Below, one piece after another: positions 28,666-36,344 of a stretch of 64,000 nt of DNA. The stretch is taken from assembly GCF_940670765.1 (NCBI RefSeq), contig NZ_CALNVW010000036.1, positions 42,906 to 106,905 of the forward strand. Reading direction: 5' to 3'. The DNA comes from Streptomyces sp. A 4/2 (GTDB taxonomy: Bacteria; Actinomycetota; Actinomycetes; Streptomycetales; Streptomycetaceae). A program made the position numbers and the translations under genes. Position 1 is the first letter of the stretch, and each line of letters opens with the position of its first letter. Under the pieces are notes generated by a model. That model did not search any database. It was not told the origin of the DNA and saw nothing but the letters and a program-made list of their open reading frames with translations.

Positions 28666-29113
28666 CAGCGCCCAGGAAGCTCCGTCAACGCCGAAGCACA
28701 GTGTGTCCGTGGCGGGGGCTGTCGTGCGCGAGGACGGCCGACTCCTGGCGATCCGCCGCGCGGACAACGGGACATGGGAGCTGCCGGGCGGCGTGCTGGA
28801 ATTGGAGGAGTCCCCGGAGCAGGGCGTGAGTCGCGAGGTCTTGGAAGAGACCGGCATTCACGTCGAGGTCGACGAGCTCACGGGCGTCTACAAGAACACG
28901 ACCAGGGGCATCGTCGCCATGGTCTTCCGGTGCAAGCCCTCCGGGGGCACCGAGCGCACATCAACCGAATCAACCGCGGTCGACTGGCTCACCCCGGAAC
29001 AGATCACCGAGCGCATGTCCGAGGTCTACGCAATCCGCCTACTCGATGCCCTGGACGGGGCCGGCCCGCACGTGCGGAGCCATGACGGCAGTCGACTGAA
29101 CCAGACACAGTGA
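28658..29113 (+). CDS. Nudix hydrolase, Pif-like transfer-immunity factor
   Basis: 151 residues from ATG 28658 (MSNSAQEAPSTPK). The Nudix box is complete at about 44-67: GG, then E, then REVLEETGI. In pSAM2 the Nudix protein Pif sits in this position and blocks redundant transfer into cells that already carry the element, so the same job is likely. The in-frame ATG 28646 would lie inside the -10 and operator. No RBS is visible for 28658, in agreement with leaderless translation. It is coupled to the next gene (GTGA). Confidence 0.88.
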   Translation: MSNSAQEAPSTPKHSVSVAGAVVREDGRLLAIRRADNGTWELPGGVLELEESPEQGVSREVLEETGIHVEVDELTGVYKNTTRGIVAMVFRCKPSGGTERTSTESTAVDWLTPEQITERMSEVYAIRLLDALDGAGPHVRSHDGSRLNQTQ

Positions 29114-29346
29114 CGGTTCCAGGCCCTCACGAGAGGATGAGCCGTGACGAAGCGCTACTCCTCGTTCAGCGCCTCCTGGACTGCGACACTGCCAGCGAAG
29201 CCGAAGGCGACGAGATCCTGGACGCCCTGTGCCGCGGACTCGCATGCCCTCACCTCGGCGACTACATCTACTGGGACTTCGAGCCCGACCTAAGCGCCGC
29301 CAAGGTCGTCGATCGAGCGTTGGCCTACAAGCCGATCGCGCTCTGA
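29110..29346 (+). CDS. Im9-like bacteriocin immunity family protein
   Basis: 78 residues from GTG 29110, which overlaps the Nudix stop. ATG 29137 (MSRDEALLLVQRL) is an alternative. The pattern LLLVQRLLDCDTASEAEGD, then CPHLGDYIYWD, follows the helix I/II and DxIYYP helix III of colicin DNase immunity proteins (Im2/Im9). No toxin gene is nearby. Im9-type proteins bind and neutralise HNH DNase toxins. The coupling to the Pif-like gene suggests it belongs to the same immunity or exclusion unit. Confidence 0.7.
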   Translation: MTVPGPHERMSRDEALLLVQRLLDCDTASEAEGDEILDALCRGLACPHLGDYIYWDFEPDLSAAKVVDRALAYKPIAL

Positions 29347-29570
29347 CCCAAGCAGCGCGGTAAGAGTTTCTCTACTTCATCAAGTCCCGCGCACGGCGCG
29401 GGCGCGCGCCGCCTCAGCGGCGCGGCCTGCCTCTGTCTCCGCCCCGGCTGGCCGCGCCCGGCGGCGCGCTACGTGCTGCGGGCCGTAGGTGGGGATACCC
29501 GCTGTGGCTGGGGCGGTCGGCTCCACGGCTTTAGCCACCTCCCCGGTTCGGGTCCCGCGTCGAGCAAGAC

Positions 29571-29643
29571 CAGGGGGCCACTCGTTCAAACTCCGGGCAG
29601 GATCACAGCCTGCCCGAGTTGCCGGCCAGCGTACGGCCCCCTG
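29571..29643 (+). ncRNA. nested hairpin upstream of the reverse transcriptase (candidate RNA)
   Basis: The 378-bp gap 29347-29724 holds no gene. It has a GC-rich hairpin at 29405-29424 (CGCGCCGC/GCGGCGCG), which could end the Nudix-Im9 transcript. A nested structure follows: outer 9-bp stem CAGGGGGCC (29571-29579) with GGCCCCCTG (29635-29643), and an inner 10-bp hairpin CTCcGGGCAGG/CCTGCCCGAG at 29591-29618 with a 7-nt loop. Such a fold next to an RT gene recalls the template RNAs of some defence RTs and retrons. No transcript evidence exists here. Confidence 0.35.
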
Positions 29644-29724
29644 ATCATGCTCGACCCCAAACCGGGCAGGACACCGGCCAAACCCGCTCCACCGACCTTC
29701 ATGCTGCGCGTAGTCTGTGAGGTT

Positions 29725-31209
29725 ATGAGGGGGAGCCAGCTACGCAGCAGTTTCTTGGATCGCGCTGCCGATCGTCTATGGGCCGTTGAAGGAAGACTTG
29801 ATCTTCCCGATGTGATTAATTTCCGTGACTTGAAGCCGTTCTGGAAAGAATATCGATCCGAAGTGCTGGATCATCTTGCCAACGTCCACTACACCCCAAA
29901 CCATATTGAGCTTGTTGAGCATCCCAAGAACTACATAAATACGCGCCCGCTCGCAAGGCTCTCTGTTCAAGACCGCCTCATATATGAGGCATTGGCGTTT
30001 GAAGCCGCAGAGTCCATAGATCCACTTTTGTCGGAATCGGTATTTAATCATCGATCCCGACGCCTATCAGTACATTCTGTCGCAGACTGGAAGGCGATGC
30101 GCAAAAGGGCGCGCGGATTCCTAAATGATGACAAGAGTATGTTGATGGCAAAGACTGATATTGCTTCTTTCTATGAGCATATTGAAATCGACGTTCTTGC
30201 GATGGACCTGGCGGCAGTTGGCGTCGATAATGCAGTCATAATGCAGCTCCAGAGTTTTCTCGAAGGATTCGAGCGGCAGTGTCACACATGGGGCCTCCCG
30301 CAAGGATCTGCCGCTTCGGGGATATTGGCCAATGCCTACCTCCTTCCGATAGACAATTTCATTCAGCAGTTTGATATAAAGTTCATCCGCTACTCAGATG
30401 ACATGTACCTGTTTGATTCAGATGAGGAAAAGCTGCGTTCGATTCTGCAGCAAGTCAATCGAGCATTCAGGGCAAGACGACTGAACATGTCGGCGCCAAA
30501 GACTGGGATACTTGCGCGCAATGACGCCGAGGAGTATCTAGATGACATGCGAAAGGACTTGATTATCTACTTCCTTGGACTAGGTAAGCCCTGGGCGGTA
30601 AAGGACCTGCGAGACCTATTCATTTCTGCCATTAATGAAACGCCCGCGAATGAAAGGGATATCAAATTCTCACTGCCCACGCTGGGTATCAGGAAGGATG
30701 ATTCCGCATTTTCGTGGGCTGTCGAAAGCATTAAGACTTGGCATCACCTATCTGCCCGCATCCTCAGGTACCTGGAGAAACTTCCCCACAAGCGTAAAGA
30801 TCTGCAGGTCATGCTGGAGGAGGTACTCGATCGGGTGCCGATCGTTGATTACCCCTTTCTGGAGCGCAATGTATTTGAGACGGCGATTCGGTGCGGGATC
30901 GGCTCAGAGGTAATACGGAGCAGAGCCTGGACGGCAGTTCGTGATCGCAACAGGAGTAGCTATCCTCGGGAATTCGCAGCAAGGTACATAGGGAGACTCG
31001 GGACTCCAAATGATGGGCAGCTTCTTAAAATGGAGTACGAAGGAGAGTCTCATATTGACGTACGGCGAGCTCTCCTGGTGGCCATGTATGAGGCTGATTA
31101 CATACCTCCTGGTCTACTCAGAAATCTTGAGAACTCATCCACGATGCTTAAGTGGACCGCTAAATACTTGCTCACGGCACCCGACGAAGTCCCTATTCCT
31201 AAATTTTAG
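29725..31209 (+). CDS. reverse transcriptase, UG/Abi-like defence type
   Basis: 494 residues from ATG 29725. The ORF is open to 29473, but the AT-rich composition starts here, and TAGTCT at 29711-29716 could be a -10 for a leaderless start. RT motifs: RPLARLSVQDRLIYEAL (71-90 region), motif A AKTDIASFYEHIE with D145, motif B GLPQGSAASG at 190-199, motif C IRYSDDMYLF with D225-D226, and motif D NMSAPKTG with K259. No maturase domain, no retron VTG motif and no CRISPR context are seen. Residues 280-494 are helical repeats like the alpha-repeat part of Abi RTs. It is most likely a phage-defence RT paired with the next gene. Confidence 0.85.
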   Translation: MRGSQLRSSFLDRAADRLWAVEGRLDLPDVINFRDLKPFWKEYRSEVLDHLANVHYTPNHIELVEHPKNYINTRPLARLSVQDRLIYEALAFEAAESIDPLLSESVFNHRSRRLSVHSVADWKAMRKRARGFLNDDKSMLMAKTDIASFYEHIEIDVLAMDLAAVGVDNAVIMQLQSFLEGFERQCHTWGLPQGSAASGILANAYLLPIDNFIQQFDIKFIRYSDDMYLFDSDEEKLRSILQQVNRAFRARRLNMSAPKTGILARNDAEEYLDDMRKDLIIYFLGLGKPWAVKDLRDLFISAINETPANERDIKFSLPTLGIRKDDSAFSWAVESIKTWHHLSARILRYLEKLPHKRKDLQVMLEEVLDRVPIVDYPFLERNVFETAIRCGIGSEVIRSRAWTAVRDRNRSSYPREFAARYIGRLGTPNDGQLLKMEYEGESHIDVRRALLVAMYEADYIPPGLLRNLENSSTMLKWTAKYLLTAPDEVPIPKF

Positions 31210-31236
31210 GAATCCACGATCAAAGAGGATTCGGCA

Positions 31237-32022
31237 ATGGCGAGATTTTCTCTCTACTTCACCCTTTTCCTAACTTCTTTGGCCCTCTCGTTCACGGCCC
31301 ACGATTCGACTGTGGGTGATCTGGCCAGTGGTGCCGTTATAACTCTCGTTATTCCTGTGGCTGACGCTTTGATTGCAAATCGCACTAACGTGCGCCACCT
31401 ATGGTATTCCGTTCGTTTTGCATCGCGGGACGTGCGGATATCTGCGGCTTACCTCTTCAGGGTTAAAATCGACGACAAGTATCTACTGATTCAAGGGCGT
31501 CGTTTTCCGCAACTCCAACCTGTGGGCGGAGTGTATAAAATTTCAACCTCCGGTAGGTCATTCCTTTCAAGCATCGATGCACAAGATGATTCATTGATAC
31601 CTTTCGATAGCCAAAGCAGCAATGACCTAAGAATACGCATAAAAGGATCGCGGATTCCTAAATTTTACGCGTGGTTTGATTCGCGTTCCGGGCGTGAAGA
31701 TTCTCCATGGCGTGAATTCCACGAGGAGCTCGTCAGTACAGGGATACTGCCTGCTGACGCATTCCATTTCACTTTCCAGGATTACGTCAAACGAGAGGTC
31801 GACCGAATCAGGTACAGCGAGCACGCTCAATCGTGGGAAATTTTGATTGCAGATGTCTACGAGCTGCTACCCAGCCCCGATCAAGAATCGGCGCTGAGGC
31901 GGCTCGCAATGACGGATACGCCAAACGTGGCCTGGGTCACCGAAGAGGCAATCCGGCGTCGTGGAGTACTGCCAAATGGGACAGTTTTGAACATTGCCCA
32001 GCATGCCCGTCGCATCGTGTGA
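31237..32022 (+). CDS. two-TM Nudix protein (SMODS-associated-Nudix-like effector)
   Basis: 261 residues, 27 bp after the RT, with RBS AGAGGAT 6 bp before ATG 31237. Two membrane helices at about 4-21 and 28-48 precede a soluble domain. A divided Nudix box is visible: GG at 97-98 (LQPVGGVYK) and WREFHEELVSTGI at 158-170 with E160, E163, E164. The insert between is about 60 residues instead of the usual 12. The tail VAWVTEEAIRRRGVL is Nudix-like. This layout matches the 2TM-Nudix effectors described with CBASS/SMODS systems. It is probably the membrane-acting partner of the RT. Confidence 0.72.
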   Translation: MARFSLYFTLFLTSLALSFTAHDSTVGDLASGAVITLVIPVADALIANRTNVRHLWYSVRFASRDVRISAAYLFRVKIDDKYLLIQGRRFPQLQPVGGVYKISTSGRSFLSSIDAQDDSLIPFDSQSSNDLRIRIKGSRIPKFYAWFDSRSGREDSPWREFHEELVSTGILPADAFHFTFQDYVKREVDRIRYSEHAQSWEILIADVYELLPSPDQESALRRLAMTDTPNVAWVTEEAIRRRGVLPNGTVLNIAQHARRIV

Positions 32023-32307
32023 CAGCCTCTTCTTATGTGATGTCGGGCCGATTTCTATTCCCCTCTCCCCGGAAGATGCATGGTGCGGATGTCATTCGTA
32101 GACCCGCATTGAGCGAGGTCTCAGTGTTCGGCCCTCTCTGCCAGCCTTGGGCGCAGACATCCCGCCCCCGCCGCGCTGCTTTTCCAAATACCCCGTTGGC
32201 ATCGGTGAACTGTCACAGAAAGGACGCAGTCCGGGGTGATCGAGGGTGCAGAAGCCGCCTCTTGAGCGATCGGAAGCGGGTAACGTCTGTATGAATCCGG
32301 GTAGCTG
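32023..32307. other. gap after the RT-Nudix pair
   Basis: 285 bp of mixed composition. I see no gene with an RBS and no strong hairpin. A short AGACC...GGTCT inverted repeat lies at about 32099-32121. Confidence 0.4.
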
Positions 32308-33006
32308 ATGGGGGCAAATAGAATGGTGAGTTGGTCTGAAGCGCTTCCGTATGTGTCTCAGGCGGCGACACTCGCTGTCGCAGCAGCCGCAGTGGCCTTC
32401 ACCCATAAGTCTAGTAGAGACACGGGTGCACGCGAACTATCGACGAGGATGTGGGAGAAGCGGACCGACACCTATACCGAGATTCTGCGAGCTCTACGCG
32501 ACCTGGACCCCACGAGGAGACCATCACCTGAAGGATTTGTGGAGAGAGAGCATGCGGACGGTCAACCTTCGGACGGAATAGAACTCCTCGCGCGCGACCT
32601 AGATTCAGAAGAATGGCAGGAATTTACAGCACGTGTGGACTCCTTCGCATCCGAGGAAACCAGATACCTGTTTAGCTTGTGGTTAGCTTCACTCGCTGGC
32701 TGGAGCTGGTTGACTATGAAGTGCCTCATCCATCATGGAGCAGATGGCGAGAAGTATACTGAATCCACTGCCGAGTTGGATCAGTGTTACGCCGGCACGT
32801 GGGAGGTATCGAAGGAGCTGACGGCGCAGGTGCGTGCAGAGCTCGCCTTCAAGAAACGCTCCGTCAGGCGGGTTGTTGTAACCGCTCCTGAAGGATTTCT
32901 CGGTGCCGTAACGGACGTTAAGTTCGTCAAGGGTAGACAAAAGAACCTTGAGCCCCTTAGCGCTGCGCGTCTGGTTTCGGTAAAGCACGGCTCTCCGTCG
33001 GAGTGA
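32308..33006 (+). CDS. hypothetical protein with one N-terminal membrane helix
   Basis: 232 residues (or 227 from ATG 32323, MVSWSEALPYVSQ). One hydrophobic segment (about 10-28, ATLAVAAAAVAF) is followed by a charged helix ELSTRMWEKRTDTYTEILRALRDLD and a soluble, largely helical domain. No known domain recognised. Composition is intermediate between the RT island and the host. It may be a third gene of the cargo or an independent resident. Confidence 0.65.
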   Translation: MGANRMVSWSEALPYVSQAATLAVAAAAVAFTHKSSRDTGARELSTRMWEKRTDTYTEILRALRDLDPTRRPSPEGFVEREHADGQPSDGIELLARDLDSEEWQEFTARVDSFASEETRYLFSLWLASLAGWSWLTMKCLIHHGADGEKYTESTAELDQCYAGTWEVSKELTAQVRAELAFKKRSVRRVVVTAPEGFLGAVTDVKFVKGRQKNLEPLSAARLVSVKHGSPSE

Positions 33007-33261
33007 CGTGAGGCGGCGTGAGCGTCACCAGCAAGGCCCGGACTTTCTCGGGGGGCATCGGTTTCAGCGAGTTTGATGATCTCTACCTAAAGGCCCCCGG
33101 GAGATGGGTCCTCGTAGTCTCCTCTGCTGGTGGAGAGATTTGTCGTTAGCACGCGATGCCCGTGACTCGCTGCTACGCGGAGCGCCGATCCCTCTATCGC
33201 TCGTGGCACCGTTCGTGAAGGGCTCATGCGGACGGTCGGTGGGCGGAGGGATTGACCCAGC
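33007..33261. other. gap without a supportable gene
   Basis: The stretch between the hypothetical gene at 32308-33006 and the terminator at 33262-33294 shows no reading frame with an RBS and a plausible protein. Confidence 0.4.
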
Positions 33262-33294
33262 AGAGAAGCCCCAGAACGAGTCTGGGGCTTCTCT
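33262..33294. terminator. bidirectional hairpin terminator
   Basis: Perfect 14-bp stem AGAGAAGCCCCAGA with loop ACGAG, followed by CTAATAC. It separates the rightward cargo from the leftward small-gene cluster. Confidence 0.85.
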
Positions 33295-33315
33295 AATACT
33301 GGATGCGCGCTACTG

Positions 33316-33657
33316 CTAGCCGAATGCTGCCGCCGGGAGATGTGGGCCTTCGCCTCCTTGACGGGAGGGAATCGGTGTCGATAAGCGGTGGCCGCGGCTT
33401 GTTGCCACGCGAAGCACCTCGTGGAGGGCTTCAGCTAGGGCCGTCGCCAGGTGGCGCAGTTCTTGCGGCTCGGCGTCCTTGTCTCCGAGTGTTTCGGTTG
33501 CGCGTTCCAGGAGGTCGGTTGCCGTGCCGAGTTGTGCCGCTTCGATGTTGTCTGCCACGCGAGACAGATGACCGCTGTTGTCGTCGGTGCTCAGGTAGCA
33601 GGGCTTTCCCTCGGGGCTCAACCACGGGAGGAGCCGGAGTTCGTTGTGGGGCGTCAT
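33316..33657 (-). CDS. hypothetical helical protein
   Basis: 113 residues from ATG 33657 (MTPHNELRLLPWLSPEGKPCYLS). The central part is a long amphipathic helix (RVADNIEAAQLGTATDLLERATETLGD, then LRHLATALAEALHEVLRVA). The start overlaps the stop of the upstream GntR gene by 4 bp, so they form one unit. Function not recognised. Confidence 0.7.
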   Translation of the reverse strand: MTPHNELRLLPWLSPEGKPCYLSTDDNSGHLSRVADNIEAAQLGTATDLLERATETLGDKDAEPQELRHLATALAEALHEVLRVATSRGHRLSTPIPSRQGGEGPHLPAAAFG

Positions 33658-34382
33658 CCTTCTGTCCTCCTGTCTCCGCTTGTCGTGTGGTGCGTGAAGA
33701 GCGCGTCGGCGCGATCGCCGGGAAGCAGCAGGCGCGCTGCCTCGACGACGCGTCCGGTTGTGTCGGTCGCCACGCGGATGACCGCCAGTACGGGCAAGGC
33801 TGAGCTGATGCGCAGAGTTGCCGCTTCTCTCGGTGTTGGGAAGCGTGCGCTGATCCGCTCCTTTACCTCGGCCAGCGGCGGGTGCAGTTCCGACAACCTT
33901 GCCCACACCCCCTTGCGTAGGGCCGACTCGCCTGGACCATCGGCCGGCGCCAAGTCGCGGGGGACGTAGATCCTGGCCAGGCTGTGCGGTGCCTTCTCCG
34001 CGTAGCTGATGCAGAGGAATTCGGTCAGTGGGCTGCTTGCTGACACCCTCAGAAGAGCGGTCAGATCCCCTCGCGCCGGGAGATGCGTCGTGCGGACCGT
34101 CATGCGGAGAGCCGCATTGGCCGCGGTCTGGGCGTCGGTCGTGCGGCCGCCGCCGACGTACGTGATTCTTCGGATGGGATGGCGGACGAAGCCTCTGCCG
34201 TGAACCTTCTCGACGAGCCCTTCGCCCTGGAGTACGGCGAGGGCGTTCCGCAGGGTCGGGGTGCTGACCGCATAGCGTGCGGCGAGTTGTGCCTCAGAAG
34301 GGAGACGCTCGCCGGCCTTGATGCGGCCGGTTGAGATCTGCGTCCGGAGGTCGTCGGCGATGACATGGCGGCGTGAAGCCAC
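33654..34382 (-). CDS. GntR/UTRA family regulator
   Basis: 242 residues from GTG 34382, with GGAGGTG 9 bp upstream. The winged helix is at about 1-70 (ISTGRIKAGERLPSEAQLAARYA, then TPTLRNALAVLQGEGLV), and the UTRA effector domain follows (about 90-235). It is a second KorSA-type regulator in the element. Its targets are probably the adjacent small-gene cluster. Confidence 0.85.
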   Translation of the reverse strand: MASRRHVIADDLRTQISTGRIKAGERLPSEAQLAARYAVSTPTLRNALAVLQGEGLVEKVHGRGFVRHPIRRITYVGGGRTTDAQTAANAALRMTVRTTHLPARGDLTALLRVSASSPLTEFLCISYAEKAPHSLARIYVPRDLAPADGPGESALRKGVWARLSELHPPLAEVKERISARFPTPREAATLRISSALPVLAVIRVATDTTGRVVEAARLLLPGDRADALFTHHTTSGDRRTEG

Positions 34383-34390
34383 GGGATGAA

Positions 34391-34615
34391 TCACCTCCGC
34401 CTCAGGATCCGAAGGGCCACGAATCGACTCTGGGCGTGCATGGTCAGTAGCTCTCCCGACTCGAAACGAAGCCGTTTTGCCGCACCCGAGAGTTGGAGGA
34501 GGTCGGCCACACGGCACGGCTGACCTCCGATCTGGATCACATCGCCTCGCTGCACGCTGGTCGCGGTGATCTCGACGGTTGCGGCAAGTGCGCCACTGGG
34601 CGTCCATCTGCTCAC
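34391..34615 (-). CDS. small conserved AICE protein
   Basis: 74 residues from GTG 34615 (RBS AGGAGAGG). It is a beta-rich sequence: VEITATSVQRGDVIQIGGQPCRVADL, then KRLRFESGELLTM. It resembles small SH3- or KOW-like barrels. It is part of a leftward operon with the GntR gene. Function unknown. Confidence 0.7.
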   Translation of the reverse strand: MSRWTPSGALAATVEITATSVQRGDVIQIGGQPCRVADLLQLSGAAKRLRFESGELLTMHAQSRFVALRILRRR

Positions 34616-34803
34616 TGGGGCGCCTCTCCTGAAGTGGAAGGGTGGCAGGGGCAGTCGCAGGCTTCGTAGACCACGGGGATGCCGACCGGTGCCACGGCGG
34701 GGGAGGAATGCGCGCACTGGCGGTGCGTGCCAATGAGGCACGAGCTCGACCTGTAGGGCGTGGTTTTCGCGTTCGTCACACCTGGCCGCTTATGAGTTGG
34801 CAT
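34612..34803 (-). CDS. small Cys/His-rich protein
   Basis: 63 residues. SCLIGTHRQCAHSS and YEACDCPCHPS bring five Cys and several His residues, so a zinc-binding fold is likely. It overlaps its neighbours by 4 bp on both sides (coupled translation). Similar short Cys-rich proteins are frequent in Streptomyces plasmids. Confidence 0.7.
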   Translation of the reverse strand: MPTHKRPGVTNAKTTPYRSSSCLIGTHRQCAHSSPAVAPVGIPVVYEACDCPCHPSTSGEAPQ

Positions 34804-35099
34804 CAGTTCGTCCCCCTCGGTGCGACCCGGGCCCCCGCGAGCGGTGTGTGAGTTACGGGTGTTGGTTGCTGCTTCGCGCCTTCGCAGCGGGTCAGCACGT
34901 ACGGGCGCACGAGCTGGCTGTCCTCGTCAGCGAGGACGTCCATTCGGTGCCGAAGCTGCCCCATGTGCAGCGTGGGGGCGTCGGCGGGGTCGAGCGGGAC
35001 GGTCCGTGGGCCGAGCACGGTTAAGGCGCGGCGGTGCCGGCCTCTCGGGAAGTACCGCTCACTGGTGCGTGAGACGGCACCCCGGATACGGTTGAACAC
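34803..35099 (-). CDS. hypothetical small protein
   Basis: 98 residues from GTG 35099, with TTAGGAG upstream. It has a basic N-terminus (MFNRIRGAVSRTSERYFPRGRHRR) and then TVLGPRTVPLDPADAPTLHMGQLRHRMDVLADEDSQLVRPYVL. No membrane helix. Function unknown. Operon with the surrounding genes. Confidence 0.65.
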   Translation of the reverse strand: MFNRIRGAVSRTSERYFPRGRHRRALTVLGPRTVPLDPADAPTLHMGQLRHRMDVLADEDSQLVRPYVLTRCEGAKQQPTPVTHTPLAGARVAPRGTN

Positions 35100-35111
35100 G
35101 CTGATCAGCTC

Positions 35112-35390
35112 CTAACGCTGATGGCCAGGTCCCCGGACATCGCCCGTCGCGGGGACCTCTTTGTGTACGGCGGCCCATAAGACGAGGCCGTCCGCGTCGC
35201 TTGCGATGAGGCCGAATCGATCGGCCGTCGCCACTGCATCCAGGACCTCCCGCCATGAGTCGGCGGGGAAGTAGTCCGGCACCTCCGCTCTGATTGATGT
35301 GCGGTACGCGTGCTGCACCACGTGCGTGGTCAGTCCGGCGGCGGACAACCGGGCGGCGATGTCCTCGGCGCTCAGTTCAGAAGCGGGCAC
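35112..35390 (-). CDS. hypothetical small protein
   Basis: 92 residues from GTG 35390, RBS GGAGATACC. An alpha/beta sequence, ELSAEDIAARLSAAGLTTHVV, then DSWREVLDAVATADRFGLIASDADGLVLWAAV. It begins the leftward cluster and is divergent from the next GntR gene, with which it shares the CTAG-type operators. Confidence 0.65.
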   Translation of the reverse strand: MPASELSAEDIAARLSAAGLTTHVVQHAYRTSIRAEVPDYFPADSWREVLDAVATADRFGLIASDADGLVLWAAVHKEVPATGDVRGPGHQR

Positions 35391-35427
35391 AGGTATCTCC
35401 GTCGCCGTGCGATCACGTTACGTGAAG

Positions 35428-35439
35428 CTAGTTAACTAG
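35428..35439. promoter_or_regulatory. GntR operator copy 1 (CTAGTTAACTAG)
   Basis: A perfect 12-bp palindrome in the 77-bp divergent promoter region. A second copy with one substitution pair lies 19 bp downstream. Confidence 0.7.
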
Positions 35440-35446
35440 ATTAGAG

Positions 35447-35458
35447 CTAGTGGACTAG
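35447..35458. promoter_or_regulatory. GntR operator copy 2 (CTAGTGGACTAG)
   Basis: The same palindrome arms CTAG-N4-CTAG, ending 9 bp before the GntR ATG. CTAG is rare in high-GC genomes, so the pair stands out. Confidence 0.7.
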
Positions 35459-35467
35459 ATTTTCCAT

Positions 35468-36226
35468 ATGCCTGAGCAGCCGCCTTATCTCCGCATCGCG
35501 GACGTTCTCCGACGACGGATCGCGGAGCGCGAGTGGATGCCGGGGGGCCGGCTGCCCTCGCGTGCCCAGATCGGCCAGGAGTGCGGCGTCGGCGAGAACG
35601 TCGTTCGTCGCGCGCAGGAGCTGCTGATCTCGCAGGGAGTCCTGGAAGGCCGTGCGGGGTCCGGCACCTATGTCGCGGAGCCCCGTCGGCGCGTCCGGGT
35701 GGTGCGTTCCTCGGCCCGCGAGCAGCGTGACGATTCCCCGTTCCGGGCAGACATGCAGGCTGTGGGCAGACGCGGAGACTGGGAGAGCCGGACCGAGGCC
35801 AAAGTCCCGGCGCCGACCGAGATCGCGGCGCGGCTCGGTTTCGGCGAAGGCGATCTGTGCGTCCGGACCGTGTACGAGTTCCTGGCTGACGGGAAGCCGG
35901 TGCAACTGTCGACGAGCTGGGAGCCGTACGACCTCACCGCCGGCACGCTCGTCGTCCTTCCCGAGGGAGGGCCGCACGCCGGGGCAGGCGTCGTGAACCG
36001 TATGGCTGCGATCGGCATCACGGTCAGCCATGCCGTCGAACAGCCTGAACCGCGGCAGGCGACTTCGGAGGAGGCGTCCCTCCTCGGTATTCAGAAGGCC
36101 GCTCTTGTCACCCACATCAGGCGGACGTACTACAGCGACCAGGGGCGGCCGGTAGAGACGGCTGACATCGTCGTGCCTGCTGCCTTGTGCGAGATCGTTT
36201 ACGAGATCCCGGTCGATCGGCACTAG
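35468..36226 (+). CDS. GntR/UTRA family regulator
   Basis: 252 residues. GntR winged helix at about 8-70 (RIAEREWMPGGRLPSRAQIGQECG, then ENVVRRAQELLISQGVL), then a UTRA domain (residues 95-250). The ATG lies directly after two CTAG palindromes, so it is autoregulated. Short spacing leaves almost no room for an RBS (ATTTTCCAT precedes the ATG), and the mRNA may be leaderless. It may silence the divergent small-gene operon. Confidence 0.87.
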   Translation: MPEQPPYLRIADVLRRRIAEREWMPGGRLPSRAQIGQECGVGENVVRRAQELLISQGVLEGRAGSGTYVAEPRRRVRVVRSSAREQRDDSPFRADMQAVGRRGDWESRTEAKVPAPTEIAARLGFGEGDLCVRTVYEFLADGKPVQLSTSWEPYDLTAGTLVVLPEGGPHAGAGVVNRMAAIGITVSHAVEQPEPRQATSEEASLLGIQKAALVTHIRRTYYSDQGRPVETADIVVPAALCEIVYEIPVDRH

Positions 36227-36344
36227 CTTTTGGAGGGGTGCCAACTTGGCTGTGTGCCTCAGTTGACGTTCGAACGCTGAGCGGGCTTCAAGGTCCGAGC
36301 GGAACGGGGGATGGCTGCGAGCTGTTCGAGGGAGGGCGGAGACC

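Noticed and set aside
29725..31209. RT as a retron or group II intron maturase
   Set aside because: No VTG motif, no maturase or endonuclease domain, and no intron RNA domains V/VI were recognised. The helical C-terminus fits Abi-type RTs better.
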